From contig NZ_FQVJ01000012.1 of assembly GCF_900129125.1 (NCBI RefSeq), forward strand, positions 1 to 64,000: DNA of 64,000 bases. The letters run 5' to 3'. Position 1 is the stretch's first letter. Every line of letters begins with the position of its first letter. This DNA comes from Acidocella aminolytica 101 = DSM 11237. GTDB taxonomy: Bacteria > Pseudomonadota > Alphaproteobacteria > Acetobacterales > Acetobacteraceae. Of the stretch, positions 8,791 to 18,025 are shown in pieces. The position numbers were made by a program, and so were the translations under genes. The notes beneath the pieces are model-generated. The model ran no database searches. It saw nothing but the letters and a program-made list of their open reading frames with translations, and was not told the DNA's origin.

Positions 8791-10026
8791 CTAGGCCAGA
8801 ATCTCCCGCACCGCCTGCCCGGCTGACAGCACCGCCCCTTCCATCCACCCCGCCCACTCAGCGGCCACGTCGCCGCCAATCACGCGCACCCGCCCGAACA
8901 CTTCCGCAAAGCAGGCCGGTGGATACGCCCCCAGAGCCGCCGCCATCCAACTGCCGCGGGCATAAGGGTCAGCCAGCCAATTCTGGGCGGAGGCGGACAG
9001 AATTTTTACCCCTGGCAACGCGGCAGCAAACAAGGCTGCCGGGTCCTGGCCCTCAACATCCCGGACCAACGCCTGGGCGCAAACCAGCAACTCGCCATCC
9101 CGCTCCCAGCTATAAACAAACCGCAGCGGCGGCGCGGTTTGCAAGCTTGTAACCGGCGCCGCGCCCTGTGCCCGCGCCCACAGCTTCACAACCTGCCCGG
9201 CATTCATCCGCGCCGACGCCTCCCGCCCGATTCCAGCAATCACCGGAGACATCTCGATCTGATGCAAAACCGCCACCGGCACGGCCAGCAGCACCCGCCC
9301 CGCCATAACCGAAACCCCGTCCCCCGTTATAGTGACCGTTTCACCCGCCTGCCGAATAGCCCGCACCGGCGTATTCAAGCGCAGGATACCCGCGGGCAAC
9401 TCCTGCGCGATCTTCTCCGCCAAGCCGCCAAATCCGCCAAACAGCCGTCGGGCCTCCGGTGAAAAGGTCAGATCAACGTTGCCCCCATGAAAACGGATCT
9501 CCTCTCGCAGCGCCTTCGCGGCCACCTCCGCCATATCCGCACCTAGAAGCGGAAACAAAGCGAGTTCTACCAAGGCGCGGCTCACGGAATCCTGAATCAG
9601 CGCCTCAAGCAGGGCCTGCACGGAAAGCCGAGTTTCATCTCCACTGGCCGGGCGTTCGAACCATGCCTGCAAGGCGGTCAGGCCATAATCGAATCCGGCA
9701 TGAGACCGACGCAGCTCATCATAGCTGGCCACAACCGAGAATCCGGGCGCACGCCACTCGACACTGGCACGCTCGGACTCCAGCTCCAGGCCATAACGCT
9801 CAATCAGCCCCATCATGTTCGCATGGAAGTCCGGCAGCACCCATTCCGCCCCCCAATCCACGGCACGCGCGCTTCCAGCCATGGCAGAGGCATAAGTCCG
9901 GCCGCCAACCCGCTCGCGCGCCTCCAAAACCAGCACACACTTGCCGGCCTGCGACAATTTTTGTGCGGCAATCAGGCCCGCCAAACCGGCGCCTATGATC
10001 GCCACATCAACAGTCACATCGGCCAT
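8791..10026 (-). CDS. FAD-dependent amine oxidase (monoamine oxidase family)
   Basis: A 411-residue flavoprotein. The N-terminal dinucleotide-binding motif is AIIGAGLAGLIAAQKL, followed by an acidic strand end and ARERVGGRTYA, the GG doublet typical of the monoamine oxidase/phytoene desaturase superfamily. The C-terminal FAD contact VRVIGGDVAAEWAGWMEGA is present with the usual final GA. Such enzymes oxidise amines to aldehydes with release of ammonia and peroxide; the substrate cannot be told. The start at 10026 is supported by GGAG at 9 bases; the open frame extends six codons upstream. A 26-base palindrome directly upstream suggests dedicated control. Confidence 0.85.
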   Translation of the reverse strand: MADVTVDVAIIGAGLAGLIAAQKLSQAGKCVLVLEARERVGGRTYASAMAGSARAVDWGAEWVLPDFHANMMGLIERYGLELESERASVEWRAPGFSVVASYDELRRSHAGFDYGLTALQAWFERPASGDETRLSVQALLEALIQDSVSRALVELALFPLLGADMAEVAAKALREEIRFHGGNVDLTFSPEARRLFGGFGGLAEKIAQELPAGILRLNTPVRAIRQAGETVTITGDGVSVMAGRVLLAVPVAVLHQIEMSPVIAGIGREASARMNAGQVVKLWARAQGAAPVTSLQTAPPLRFVYSWERDGELLVCAQALVRDVEGQDPAALFAAALPGVKILSASAQNWLADPYARGSWMAAALGAYPPACFAEVFGRVRVIGGDVAAEWAGWMEGAVLSAGQAVREILA

Positions 10027-10042
10027 ACAGCAAATCTCCGAC

Positions 10043-10068
10043 ATAAATACATGAATTCATTTATTTAT
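10043..10068. promoter_or_regulatory. Long AT-rich palindrome upstream of the amine oxidase
   Basis: A 26-base palindrome with a single mismatched pair, centred on ATGAATTCAT (10051-10060) with arms ATAAATA and TATTTAT. It sits 17 bases before the amine oxidase start, so a bound repressor would cover the promoter or ribosome site. It is unlike the GC-rich surroundings. The regulator is not identifiable. Confidence 0.55.
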
Positions 10069-10149
10069 GCGGACCAGCACCAAGGCTGTTCAAACGAATT
10101 TAACGCCCGGATCAAATGACTTGAAGTTATACAATCAACCGGATACGTC

Positions 10150-10568
10150 TCACAGCAGCGCCAAAGCCGCCAACTCCCGCCGCATCGCCTCCGGCATCTC
10201 CGCCGCACCGCCTGTTTGTTGCCCCAGATCCGGCGGCGCGTCTTTCGGGTCCAGATAGCGCCAGCCCTGAAAAGCACGCATCGCCCTCCCTTCCACCCGC
10301 ACCAGCTTTGGGTCCAGAACCAGGGCTGTACAGGGTGTGCCATCCGGCTCCTGGTCCTGCCACACATCCAGAATGCGCTGGCGCACCAGAACCACCCCGC
10401 CAACCACCCAATAGAGCGAGCCACCATCGGTCAGCTCCGCCGCGCGCTTGGGGAAATTACGGGTAAAATGACGCAAGGGCGGCATCTCGGCCGCCCTTTG
10501 TTTCTGCCAAGCCGTAAGGTGCGAAACATCTTTCGCCCCCACGGCCAGCTTGATCAGATGAACCGTAA

Positions 10569-10569
<1 letters not shown>
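10150..10569 (-). CDS. DUF1489 family protein, apparent ATT start
   Basis: A conserved alphaproteobacterial protein of unknown function. Family features seen are GGSLYWVVGGVVLVRQRILD, LVLDPKLVR and FQGWRYLDPKDAPPDL. The first ATG/GTG/TTG codon (GTG at 10542) would cut off the usual N-terminus; reading upstream gives xTVHLIKLAVGAKD, which matches the family if the ATT at 10569-10567 is the initiator. That ATT overlaps the ilvC stop as TAATT, the position where a TAATG overlap would be expected. GTT or CTG codons a few positions later are alternatives. It is probably coupled to ilvC. Confidence 0.75.
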
Positions 10570-11657
<1,088 letters not shown>

Positions 11658-11772
11658 TCACCCGCCCGGCGGCTGGATTCTGGCATGACTGCCTCCCGCT
11701 TCGCGCAATGTTATTTCTACAGAAGGCCATTTGACGTAATTTTTTCACAGCCCTCAAACCGCCATCTTTCGC

Positions 11773-11811
11773 AATTATTTTTGCAATCCAATTGATTCAG
11801 CAAAAATTATT
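11773..11811. promoter_or_regulatory. AT-rich inverted repeat upstream of iolG
   Basis: AATTATTTTTGC (11773-11784) faces GCAAAAATTATT (11800-11811) across 15 bases; 10 of 12 positions match. A plausible sigma-70-like pair (TTGATT, 17 bases, TACGCT) overlaps it at about 11793-11821. The rest of the 313-base gap between ilvC and iolG shows nothing else I can name. This is a candidate operator for the inositol dehydrogenase gene. Confidence 0.35.
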
Positions 11812-11901
11812 AAATACGCTGCCCCTGCGGCAAGGCAACGGCCCGGATCGGCCGCGAACACCAACAACAGACCCATTCCGGGGCGGAGGAAAACACTAAA
11901 T

Positions 11902-12909
11902 ATGAGCATCAGAATCGCAGTTCTTGGCGCTGGCATCATGGGCACCGACCATGCCCGGATCATCGCCCGGGATTTACCCGGCGCGGTCTTGCAGCTTGTT
12001 TGCGATGCCTCGCCCGACCGCGCTCGCGGCGTAGCCAACGCCTTTGGCGCCGTGGATGCCATCACCGACCCTCTGGCCGCCATCGCCCGGCCGGATGTTG
12101 ATGCCGTACTGATCGCCAGTCCTGACGAGACCCACGCCCCTCTGGCCCTGGCGGCCATCGCGGCTGGCAAACCGGCACTGTGCGAAAAACCACTCGCCCC
12201 CAGCACTGCAGACTGCCTCAAAGTCATCGAATCGGAAACCAAAAACGGACGGCGGTTCCTGCAGCTGGGCTTCATGCGGCGGTTCGACCCGTCTTATGGC
12301 GAGATGAAATCCGCCCTCACCGGCAGGCTGATCGGTAAAGCCGTGATGATGCACAACATCCACCGCAACGTCGAAGCCCCCGCCAATTTTACCGGCCAGA
12401 TGGCCATCACCAACTCAGCCCCGCATGAGTTCGACGCCGCCCGCTTCGTGCTGGACACGGACTACACGGCCATCTCAGTTTTCCAGCCGGAAAACATCGA
12501 AACCACCCGCATCGGCGCCCCGGTTTTCATGGTTCTGGAAACCGCCTCCGGCCCGCTGGTGAATATCGAGATCAATAATAACGCCACCTACGGTTATGAC
12601 GTGCGCAGTGAGCTGGTGGGCGAAACCGGGGCGGTGCAGCTTGCCGCCCCTACCCCCGCCCGATTCGACCTCGCGCTGCAATCCTTCCAACGCTACCCGG
12701 CGGATTGGCGCCCTCGCTTTGCCGAGGCGTACCGTTTGCAAAACCGCGCCTGGCTCGACGCCATCCGCACCGCCATGCCCTCGCCCATCGCCGCGACGGC
12801 CTGGGACGGCTATTGCGCCGCACGCATCGCCGAGGCGGGCGTTTTGTCCCTGGCAGAAAAACGCCGCGTCACCCTCCCCCGCCTTGAAACCCCCTCCTTC
12901 TACCGCTGA
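11902..12909 (+). CDS. iolG: Inositol 2-dehydrogenase-like oxidoreductase (Gfo/Idh/MocA)
   Basis: A 335-residue oxidoreductase with an N-terminal Rossmann fold (AVLGAGIMGTDHA) and the family motif CEKPLAPS, whose lysine is catalytic. The segments GFMRRFDPSY and NSAPHEFDAARF resemble inositol dehydrogenases, which oxidise myo-inositol to 2-keto-inositol with NAD+. GGAGG stands before the start. A sugar isomerase follows 13 bases downstream, as in inositol-catabolic clusters, but other iol genes are absent here. Another polyol substrate is possible. Confidence 0.8.
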   Translation: MSIRIAVLGAGIMGTDHARIIARDLPGAVLQLVCDASPDRARGVANAFGAVDAITDPLAAIARPDVDAVLIASPDETHAPLALAAIAAGKPALCEKPLAPSTADCLKVIESETKNGRRFLQLGFMRRFDPSYGEMKSALTGRLIGKAVMMHNIHRNVEAPANFTGQMAITNSAPHEFDAARFVLDTDYTAISVFQPENIETTRIGAPVFMVLETASGPLVNIEINNNATYGYDVRSELVGETGAVQLAAPTPARFDLALQSFQRYPADWRPRFAEAYRLQNRAWLDAIRTAMPSPIAATAWDGYCAARIAEAGVLSLAEKRRVTLPRLETPSFYR

Positions 12910-12922
12910 CAGGAACCGCGTC

Positions 12923-13882
12923 ATGAAACTTGGATTCGTATCCGACAGCCTCGGCACCATGAGCTTTGAGCAAATGTTGGACAATGCTGCGCGGCTTGGC
13001 GTCTCGGGTGTTGAGGTCAATACCGGCGGCTGGTCCACCGCCCCGCATTTCGACCTTACCGCCATGCGCCAAAGTGCCGATGCCCGCCGCACCTTCCAAC
13101 TGGCGTTCGAAACACGCGGGCTGGAGATCATTAGCCTCAACGCTAACGGCAACCCGCTTCACCCCACCGACCCCTCGCAGGCCACCTGCCTTGAGGACAC
13201 TATCCGCATCGCGGGCGACATGGGCATCCGCACCATCTGCGCCATGTCCGGCCTGCCCGCAGGCACCTCCGGGGACAGCATGCCTAACTGGGTCATCTCC
13301 TCCTGGCCGCCGGAGACGCGGAGCATCCTGCGTTATCAGTGGGAGGAAAAACTTTTCCCCTTCTGGCACAAAATCGTCGCCCTCGCGCTGGAGTACGGGA
13401 TAGAGCGGATCGCGCTCGAACTTCACGGCAATCAATGTGTTTACAACGTCCCCAGCCTGCTGCGCCTGCGCGCCGAAATCGGGGATGTCATCGGCGCCAA
13501 TCTCGACCCCTCCCATCTGTTCTGGATGGGCGCCGACCCGCTCGCCGCAGCGGATATGCTGGGGACCGCCCTCTATCACGTCCACGCCAAGGACACGATG
13601 CTCAATGCCCCCGTGCAGGCCACCACATCCTTGTTAGAAAATGGTGGGCTGATGGATATTCCCGCCCGCAGTTGGTCTTATGTCACGCTCGGATTTGGCC
13701 ATGGCGCGGAATGGTGGAGCCGCTTCTGCTACCGCCTGCGGATGGCGGGCTATGATGGCTGGCTGTCGATCGAGCATGAGGACGTGATGCTCAACAGCCT
13801 CGAAGGGCTTGAAAAATCCGTCGCCCTTCTGCAACGTGTCATGCCCTCTGCCGTCAGCAACTACAAACCCCAGGAAATCTGA
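12923..13882 (+). CDS. Sugar phosphate isomerase/epimerase (TIM-barrel, IolE/IolI-like)
   Basis: A 319-residue xylose-isomerase-like TIM barrel. Metal-ligand strands are visible: ALELHGNQCV, GANLDPSHLFWMG and WLSIEHEDVML, each ending a beta strand in an acidic residue or histidine. It starts MKLGFVSDSLGTM with AGGAA upstream. Being paired with the inositol-dehydrogenase-like gene, it likely acts next in the same pathway, for instance on 2-keto-inositol or a keto-sugar. An exact function cannot be assigned. Confidence 0.8.
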   Translation: MKLGFVSDSLGTMSFEQMLDNAARLGVSGVEVNTGGWSTAPHFDLTAMRQSADARRTFQLAFETRGLEIISLNANGNPLHPTDPSQATCLEDTIRIAGDMGIRTICAMSGLPAGTSGDSMPNWVISSWPPETRSILRYQWEEKLFPFWHKIVALALEYGIERIALELHGNQCVYNVPSLLRLRAEIGDVIGANLDPSHLFWMGADPLAAADMLGTALYHVHAKDTMLNAPVQATTSLLENGGLMDIPARSWSYVTLGFGHGAEWWSRFCYRLRMAGYDGWLSIEHEDVMLNSLEGLEKSVALLQRVMPSAVSNYKPQEI

Positions 13883-13979
13883 TCCCCCATGGCGGCATTG
13901 CCGCCATTATTCCTCAACGCCCCGTCTTCCTCTAAAACGCTGGCACGGCCCCGCTTTGGGTCAAGGAGGAGCAAGATCA

Positions 13980-15080
13980 ATGACCCCCGAAGCAGATAAA
14001 AAGCCCTTCACGCTCAAATACCGAGCCAGTTTCACCATAACCATGCTCATTACCGGCGTATTGATGACACTCACGGGCGTTTTCATCGTCGTAGGCTCAC
14101 TCGTCCTGTTCCGCCCTTTTGCGATCTTCGCTGGAATCTTCATCGCAATTGGCGGCATCCGGCTGCTCCGCCGTTACGGGGCCGCCTTTGCACGCCGTCA
14201 TGCAGCCTATGAGGCGGACAGCAACGGCCTGCACTTTCTGTCCTCAAACAGTTACTGCATCCCCTGGCGTGACATATTGGGCCTGCATGTCCGCCACCTG
14301 CGCGGAAAACCAACGGACCTTTACATCTACCTCAAACATAACCCGGGGAGTTCTCTCTTCTACCCTGAGACCGACCCGCGCGCCGCCATATTCAGCAGTC
14401 ACCGGCCAGAATCCCCCAACCAACTACATCTGCGCCTGTCGCATTTCACCACGACCCACGCGGACGGCATCGAGGCTGGCCTCCGCGCCTGGGCCCCGCG
14501 CAATGGTGAGTTTCCCGAGAAGGCCCGAGTTCTGGACGGCCACCTTTCCCGCCTCAACTGGATGGCCTTCACCTTCGTTTTAACGGGGGCCTTCATCATT
14601 ATTGCGGTCTCCATCATGTACGGAATCATATCGCCGCGCACCATCGCCATTGTCTGCACATGTATGGCTCTTCCGGCTGCCCTGTTCTGGGCCATCGGTA
14701 AAATCCAGCCTTATTTTCAAAGCTGGTCCACTCCCCGGCTAATCACCTACGACGGCAAGCTCTACGCCCCCGGCTCAACAATCGGCGCGGTGGAACTCAC
14801 GGACATTCTGAACATCCGCTACCGCGTGGGCATGCTCACTGTCCTCTTCACCCAGCCCAAAGACATCGTTAAGGATTATCAGTTCAACCGCTATGGCGTC
14901 TTTGCCCAAGCCAGATTGCGCACCAAGGGTAGCACCCGTAAAACGCTGGCCGCCTTTTTCAAACCGCTGCGTCTTTGGGAAAACGGCAAACGGCTGGACT
15001 ACAAAAAAATTCAGGCAGATCAAAAACTTCTTCGGCAACAGAGGAAAGAGCGGCTTAGCAAACAAGTTGGCAAACACTAA
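13980..15080 (+). CDS. Unknown membrane protein with two TM hairpins
   Basis: I do not recognise this 366-residue protein. Two hydrophobic helices lie at about residues 17-38 and 42-60, followed by a roughly 120-residue soluble beta-rich part containing IPWRDILGLHVRHL. A second pair of helices (about 195-218 and 222-240) precedes another soluble part with the similar phrase VELTDILNIRYRVGML. This suggests an internal duplication of a 'two helices plus PH-like domain' unit. The C-terminus is strongly basic. A near-perfect Shine-Dalgarno (AAGGAGGAG) precedes the ATG. It lies alone before a terminator. Confidence 0.7.
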   Translation: MTPEADKKPFTLKYRASFTITMLITGVLMTLTGVFIVVGSLVLFRPFAIFAGIFIAIGGIRLLRRYGAAFARRHAAYEADSNGLHFLSSNSYCIPWRDILGLHVRHLRGKPTDLYIYLKHNPGSSLFYPETDPRAAIFSSHRPESPNQLHLRLSHFTTTHADGIEAGLRAWAPRNGEFPEKARVLDGHLSRLNWMAFTFVLTGAFIIIAVSIMYGIISPRTIAIVCTCMALPAALFWAIGKIQPYFQSWSTPRLITYDGKLYAPGSTIGAVELTDILNIRYRVGMLTVLFTQPKDIVKDYQFNRYGVFAQARLRTKGSTRKTLAAFFKPLRLWENGKRLDYKKIQADQKLLRQQRKERLSKQVGKH

Positions 15081-15082
15081 AC

Positions 15083-15117
15083 CCTGCCCCTGACACACAG
15101 GCGTCAGGGGTAGGTTT
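15083..15117. terminator. Intrinsic terminator between convergent genes
   Basis: Stem CCCCTGAC (15087-15094) with GTCAGGGG (15103-15110), extendable by four pairs with one G-T, then TTTT. It separates the unknown membrane protein (plus) from the end of ppc (minus). Confidence 0.8.
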
Positions 15118-15124
15118 TATAACG

Positions 15125-17917
15125 CTAACCGCTATTGCGCAGCGCCGCCGCCGCACCGTTGATGGAAATATGCACGCCCCGGCGAATCCGCTCAGAGGCT
15201 TCACCCTCTCCGCTCTGCGTGCGGTAACGGCGCAGCATCTCCACCTGCACATGGTTCAGCGGGTCAAGATACGGGAACCGGTTCACCACGGAGCGGCGCA
15301 TTACCGGGTTATGGTCAAGCAGCGACGCCTGTTCGGTAATCGCCAGCAGATAACGCTTGGAGCGTTCATATTCCCCCACAATCCGGGGAAATATCCGCGC
15401 CCGCAACGCCTCATCGTGCACCAGCGCCGCATAGCGAGCGGCAATGCCCATATCCGCCTTCGCCAGCACCATGTCCATATTCGACAAAAGCGTTGAGAAA
15501 ACCGGCCAGTTCTTGGACATGCCCTGCAGCAGCCGCATTCCTTCCGCCTCGCCGCGCGCGGCTAGCAACCGCTCCACCGCGCTGCCAAACCCATACCAGC
15601 CCGGCAGCATGATGCGGCATTGCGCCCAGGAGAACACCCAGGGAATCGCTCGCAAATCCTCAATCGAGCGGCTCTTGCTGCGGCTGGCGGGGCGGCTACC
15701 TAGATTCAGCGCGGAAATTTCGGAAATCACCGTGGATTGCCAGAAATAATCCTCAAACCCCTCGGTCTCATACACAAGGTTCCGGTACGCCGCGAAAGCG
15801 TAATCCGAAAGTTCGCCGAGTGTGGCAAGGAATTCCGCATCAGGCGGCTCGGCGGCGGCGGGGTCGGCGGTGGCCACCAGCGTCGCCGCGACAATCACCT
15901 CAAGGTTACGCCTGCCGACTTCTGCATTACCATATTTCGCGGCAATCACCTCGCCTTGTTCCGTCAGCCGGATCTGCCCCTGCACGGCCCCGCGCGGCTG
16001 CGCCAGAATCGCTTGGTAAGACGGTCCGCCGCCGCGCCCCACGGACCCGCCGCGGCCATGGAACAGCCTGATGCGCACACCATGCTTGGTGAACACCTCC
16101 ACCAGCCCAACTTCCGCGCGGTACAGCTCCCAGCCGGAGGTAATAAACCCGCCATCCTTGTTGCTGTCCGAATAGCCGAGCATCACCTCCTGCACATTGC
16201 CACGCCGCGCCAGCAGCGCGCGATAAACCGGGGCGGCGAACAGCATCTCCATAATCGCCGGTGCTGCCCGCAAATCCTCAATGGTTTCAAACAGCGGTAC
16301 GACATTTACATCCAGCTCGCCCTCGGCCGGGCGCAGCAACCCGGCTTCCTTCAGCAGCACCGCCAACTCCAGCATGTCCGAAAGACCATCGGTCTTGGAG
16401 ATGATCATGGTGCGAATGCAGCGCTTGCCATACCGCAGATGCGCGGCCCGCGCCTCATCAAAAATCGCCAACTCCTTGGCGGTCTCCGCGCTATAGGCTA
16501 CATGGCGCGAGACCAGCGGCCGCGCCGTCTCCAACTCTTTCAGCAACAGCGCGATCCGGGCCTGCTCATCCAGCGCCAGATAATCCGTGCCCGGCTGCGC
16601 CACCGCCAGCAACTCCGCCACCACACGTTCATGCACTGCCGCATTCTGCCGCAGATCCAGCGGCGCCAGCGTCCAGCCAAATGCCCGCGCGGCGCGCTGC
16701 AACGCGCCCAGTCGCCCTTGCGTAGCCAGCACCCCGGCGCCATGCCCTTCCAGGGAGTGCGCGATCACCGCGAGATCCGCGGAGAATTCCTCCACCGCCC
16801 CATAAGGTGCGGCGTCCGCCCCGCGCACGGAGGCTGAGAGCTCGCTCGTCGGTGCGCGGCCCAGAAGCGCCTCATGCGTCGCGGCCAGACGCCCCTGGAT
16901 TTTCGCCAGGGCCAAACGGTACGGCTCATCCATCCGGTGCGCGGATGTATCCGGCGAGCCATCCGCCAGCGCGCGCAATTCCGGCGTCACATCCACCAGC
17001 AGCATCGCGAAGGAGAATTCCTTCCGCAACGCCCGCACCTCGGTGATGTAATGGTTCAATGCCTTTTCCGCCTGCGTAGCCAAAGCCGACCGCAAGACCT
17101 GCGCATCCACAAACGGGTTCCCATCGCGGTCCCCGCCAATCCAGGTGCCGACTTCTAGAAACGCGGGCAACTCCGCGAGCCCGGCACCGGCGGCCTGCTC
17201 CACGGCGGCATAAAGCTTCGGCACCTCGGCAAAAAAGGTCGCGTCAAAAAAGGTCAGTGCATTGCTTACCTCGTCCAGCACGGAAAGCTTGGACATACGC
17301 AGCACCCGCGTCTGCCACAGCGTCAGCACCTTGGCCCGCAATTCCGTCTCAATCTCGTTGCGCTCATCCTGCGTATCCGCCAGCCGGTCGCGGCGGGTCA
17401 GCAAAGCGGCAATCGCATCCAGGCAATCGAGAATGGAGCGGCGCTGCACCTCCGTCGGGTGCGCGGTCAGCACCGGGGAGATATAGGCATCGCCAAAAAA
17501 CGCCTTCAGCCGGGCTTCATCAAACCCATGCGCCTTGGCACGGTTCAACGCGCCGGCCAGCGAACCCTCGCGCGGCGTCGCCCCCGCCACCATGCGGGCC
17601 CGCCAGCGCCTTGTATGGTGATGATCCTCGGCCAGATTGGCCAGGACCGAAAAATACCCAAAGGCACGGGTGATACGGTTGATATCAGGGTCGGACAGGC
17701 CAGCCAAAATCCGTTCTAACTCGACCTGGGCGGCTTTGTCCTCATTGCGGTGATACCGCACCGCAAGCTGGCGGATGGTCTCAATCAGTTCATACGTCGC
17801 GGGGCCATCTATGGCGCGGATCGTATCGCCGAGAATCCGTCCCAGCAGACGGATATCTTCACGCAAGGCTTCATCAAGGGACTCGGGACGGTGCTTTTGC
17901 ACTTCGAACGTAACCAT
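15125..17917 (-). CDS. ppc: Phosphoenolpyruvate carboxylase
   Basis: An anaplerotic enzyme making oxaloacetate from PEP and bicarbonate. At 930 residues it is full length. The catalytic histidine is H153 in SPVLTAHPTEVQRRS; other signatures are VMLGYSDSNKDGGFITS and FHGRGGSVGRGGGP. The C-terminus ends ALRNSG (family: ...RNTG). It is monocistronic, with a strong hairpin upstream separating it from acs. Confidence 0.97.
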   Translation of the reverse strand: MVTFEVQKHRPESLDEALREDIRLLGRILGDTIRAIDGPATYELIETIRQLAVRYHRNEDKAAQVELERILAGLSDPDINRITRAFGYFSVLANLAEDHHHTRRWRARMVAGATPREGSLAGALNRAKAHGFDEARLKAFFGDAYISPVLTAHPTEVQRRSILDCLDAIAALLTRRDRLADTQDERNEIETELRAKVLTLWQTRVLRMSKLSVLDEVSNALTFFDATFFAEVPKLYAAVEQAAGAGLAELPAFLEVGTWIGGDRDGNPFVDAQVLRSALATQAEKALNHYITEVRALRKEFSFAMLLVDVTPELRALADGSPDTSAHRMDEPYRLALAKIQGRLAATHEALLGRAPTSELSASVRGADAAPYGAVEEFSADLAVIAHSLEGHGAGVLATQGRLGALQRAARAFGWTLAPLDLRQNAAVHERVVAELLAVAQPGTDYLALDEQARIALLLKELETARPLVSRHVAYSAETAKELAIFDEARAAHLRYGKRCIRTMIISKTDGLSDMLELAVLLKEAGLLRPAEGELDVNVVPLFETIEDLRAAPAIMEMLFAAPVYRALLARRGNVQEVMLGYSDSNKDGGFITSGWELYRAEVGLVEVFTKHGVRIRLFHGRGGSVGRGGGPSYQAILAQPRGAVQGQIRLTEQGEVIAAKYGNAEVGRRNLEVIVAATLVATADPAAAEPPDAEFLATLGELSDYAFAAYRNLVYETEGFEDYFWQSTVISEISALNLGSRPASRSKSRSIEDLRAIPWVFSWAQCRIMLPGWYGFGSAVERLLAARGEAEGMRLLQGMSKNWPVFSTLLSNMDMVLAKADMGIAARYAALVHDEALRARIFPRIVGEYERSKRYLLAITEQASLLDHNPVMRRSVVNRFPYLDPLNHVQVEMLRRYRTQSGEGEASERIRRGVHISINGAAAALRNSG

Positions 17918-17968
17918 GCCCGTATGAAACGCATATCCGATATTCGCGCAAGCGCTTTTTGCAGCGCA

Positions 17969-18013
17969 GCAAAGGGCTGCCGAACAATGTTCTCCGGCAG
18001 CCCTTTGCTTTTT
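17969..18013. terminator. Strong hairpin between acs and ppc
   Basis: A perfect 14-bp stem (17969-17982 with 17995-18008) and a T run at 18009-18013. The T run is on the plus-strand side, while both flanking genes run on the minus strand; on the minus strand the hairpin comes right after the acs stop and would still terminate or protect the acs mRNA 3' end. Confidence 0.7.
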
Positions 18014-18025
18014 AAGCTTTTACAA

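Noticed and set aside
15737-16837. 366-codon plus-strand frame inside ppc
   Set aside because: Antisense to the conserved PEP carboxylase, with Arg/Gln/His-rich composition and no ribosome site.
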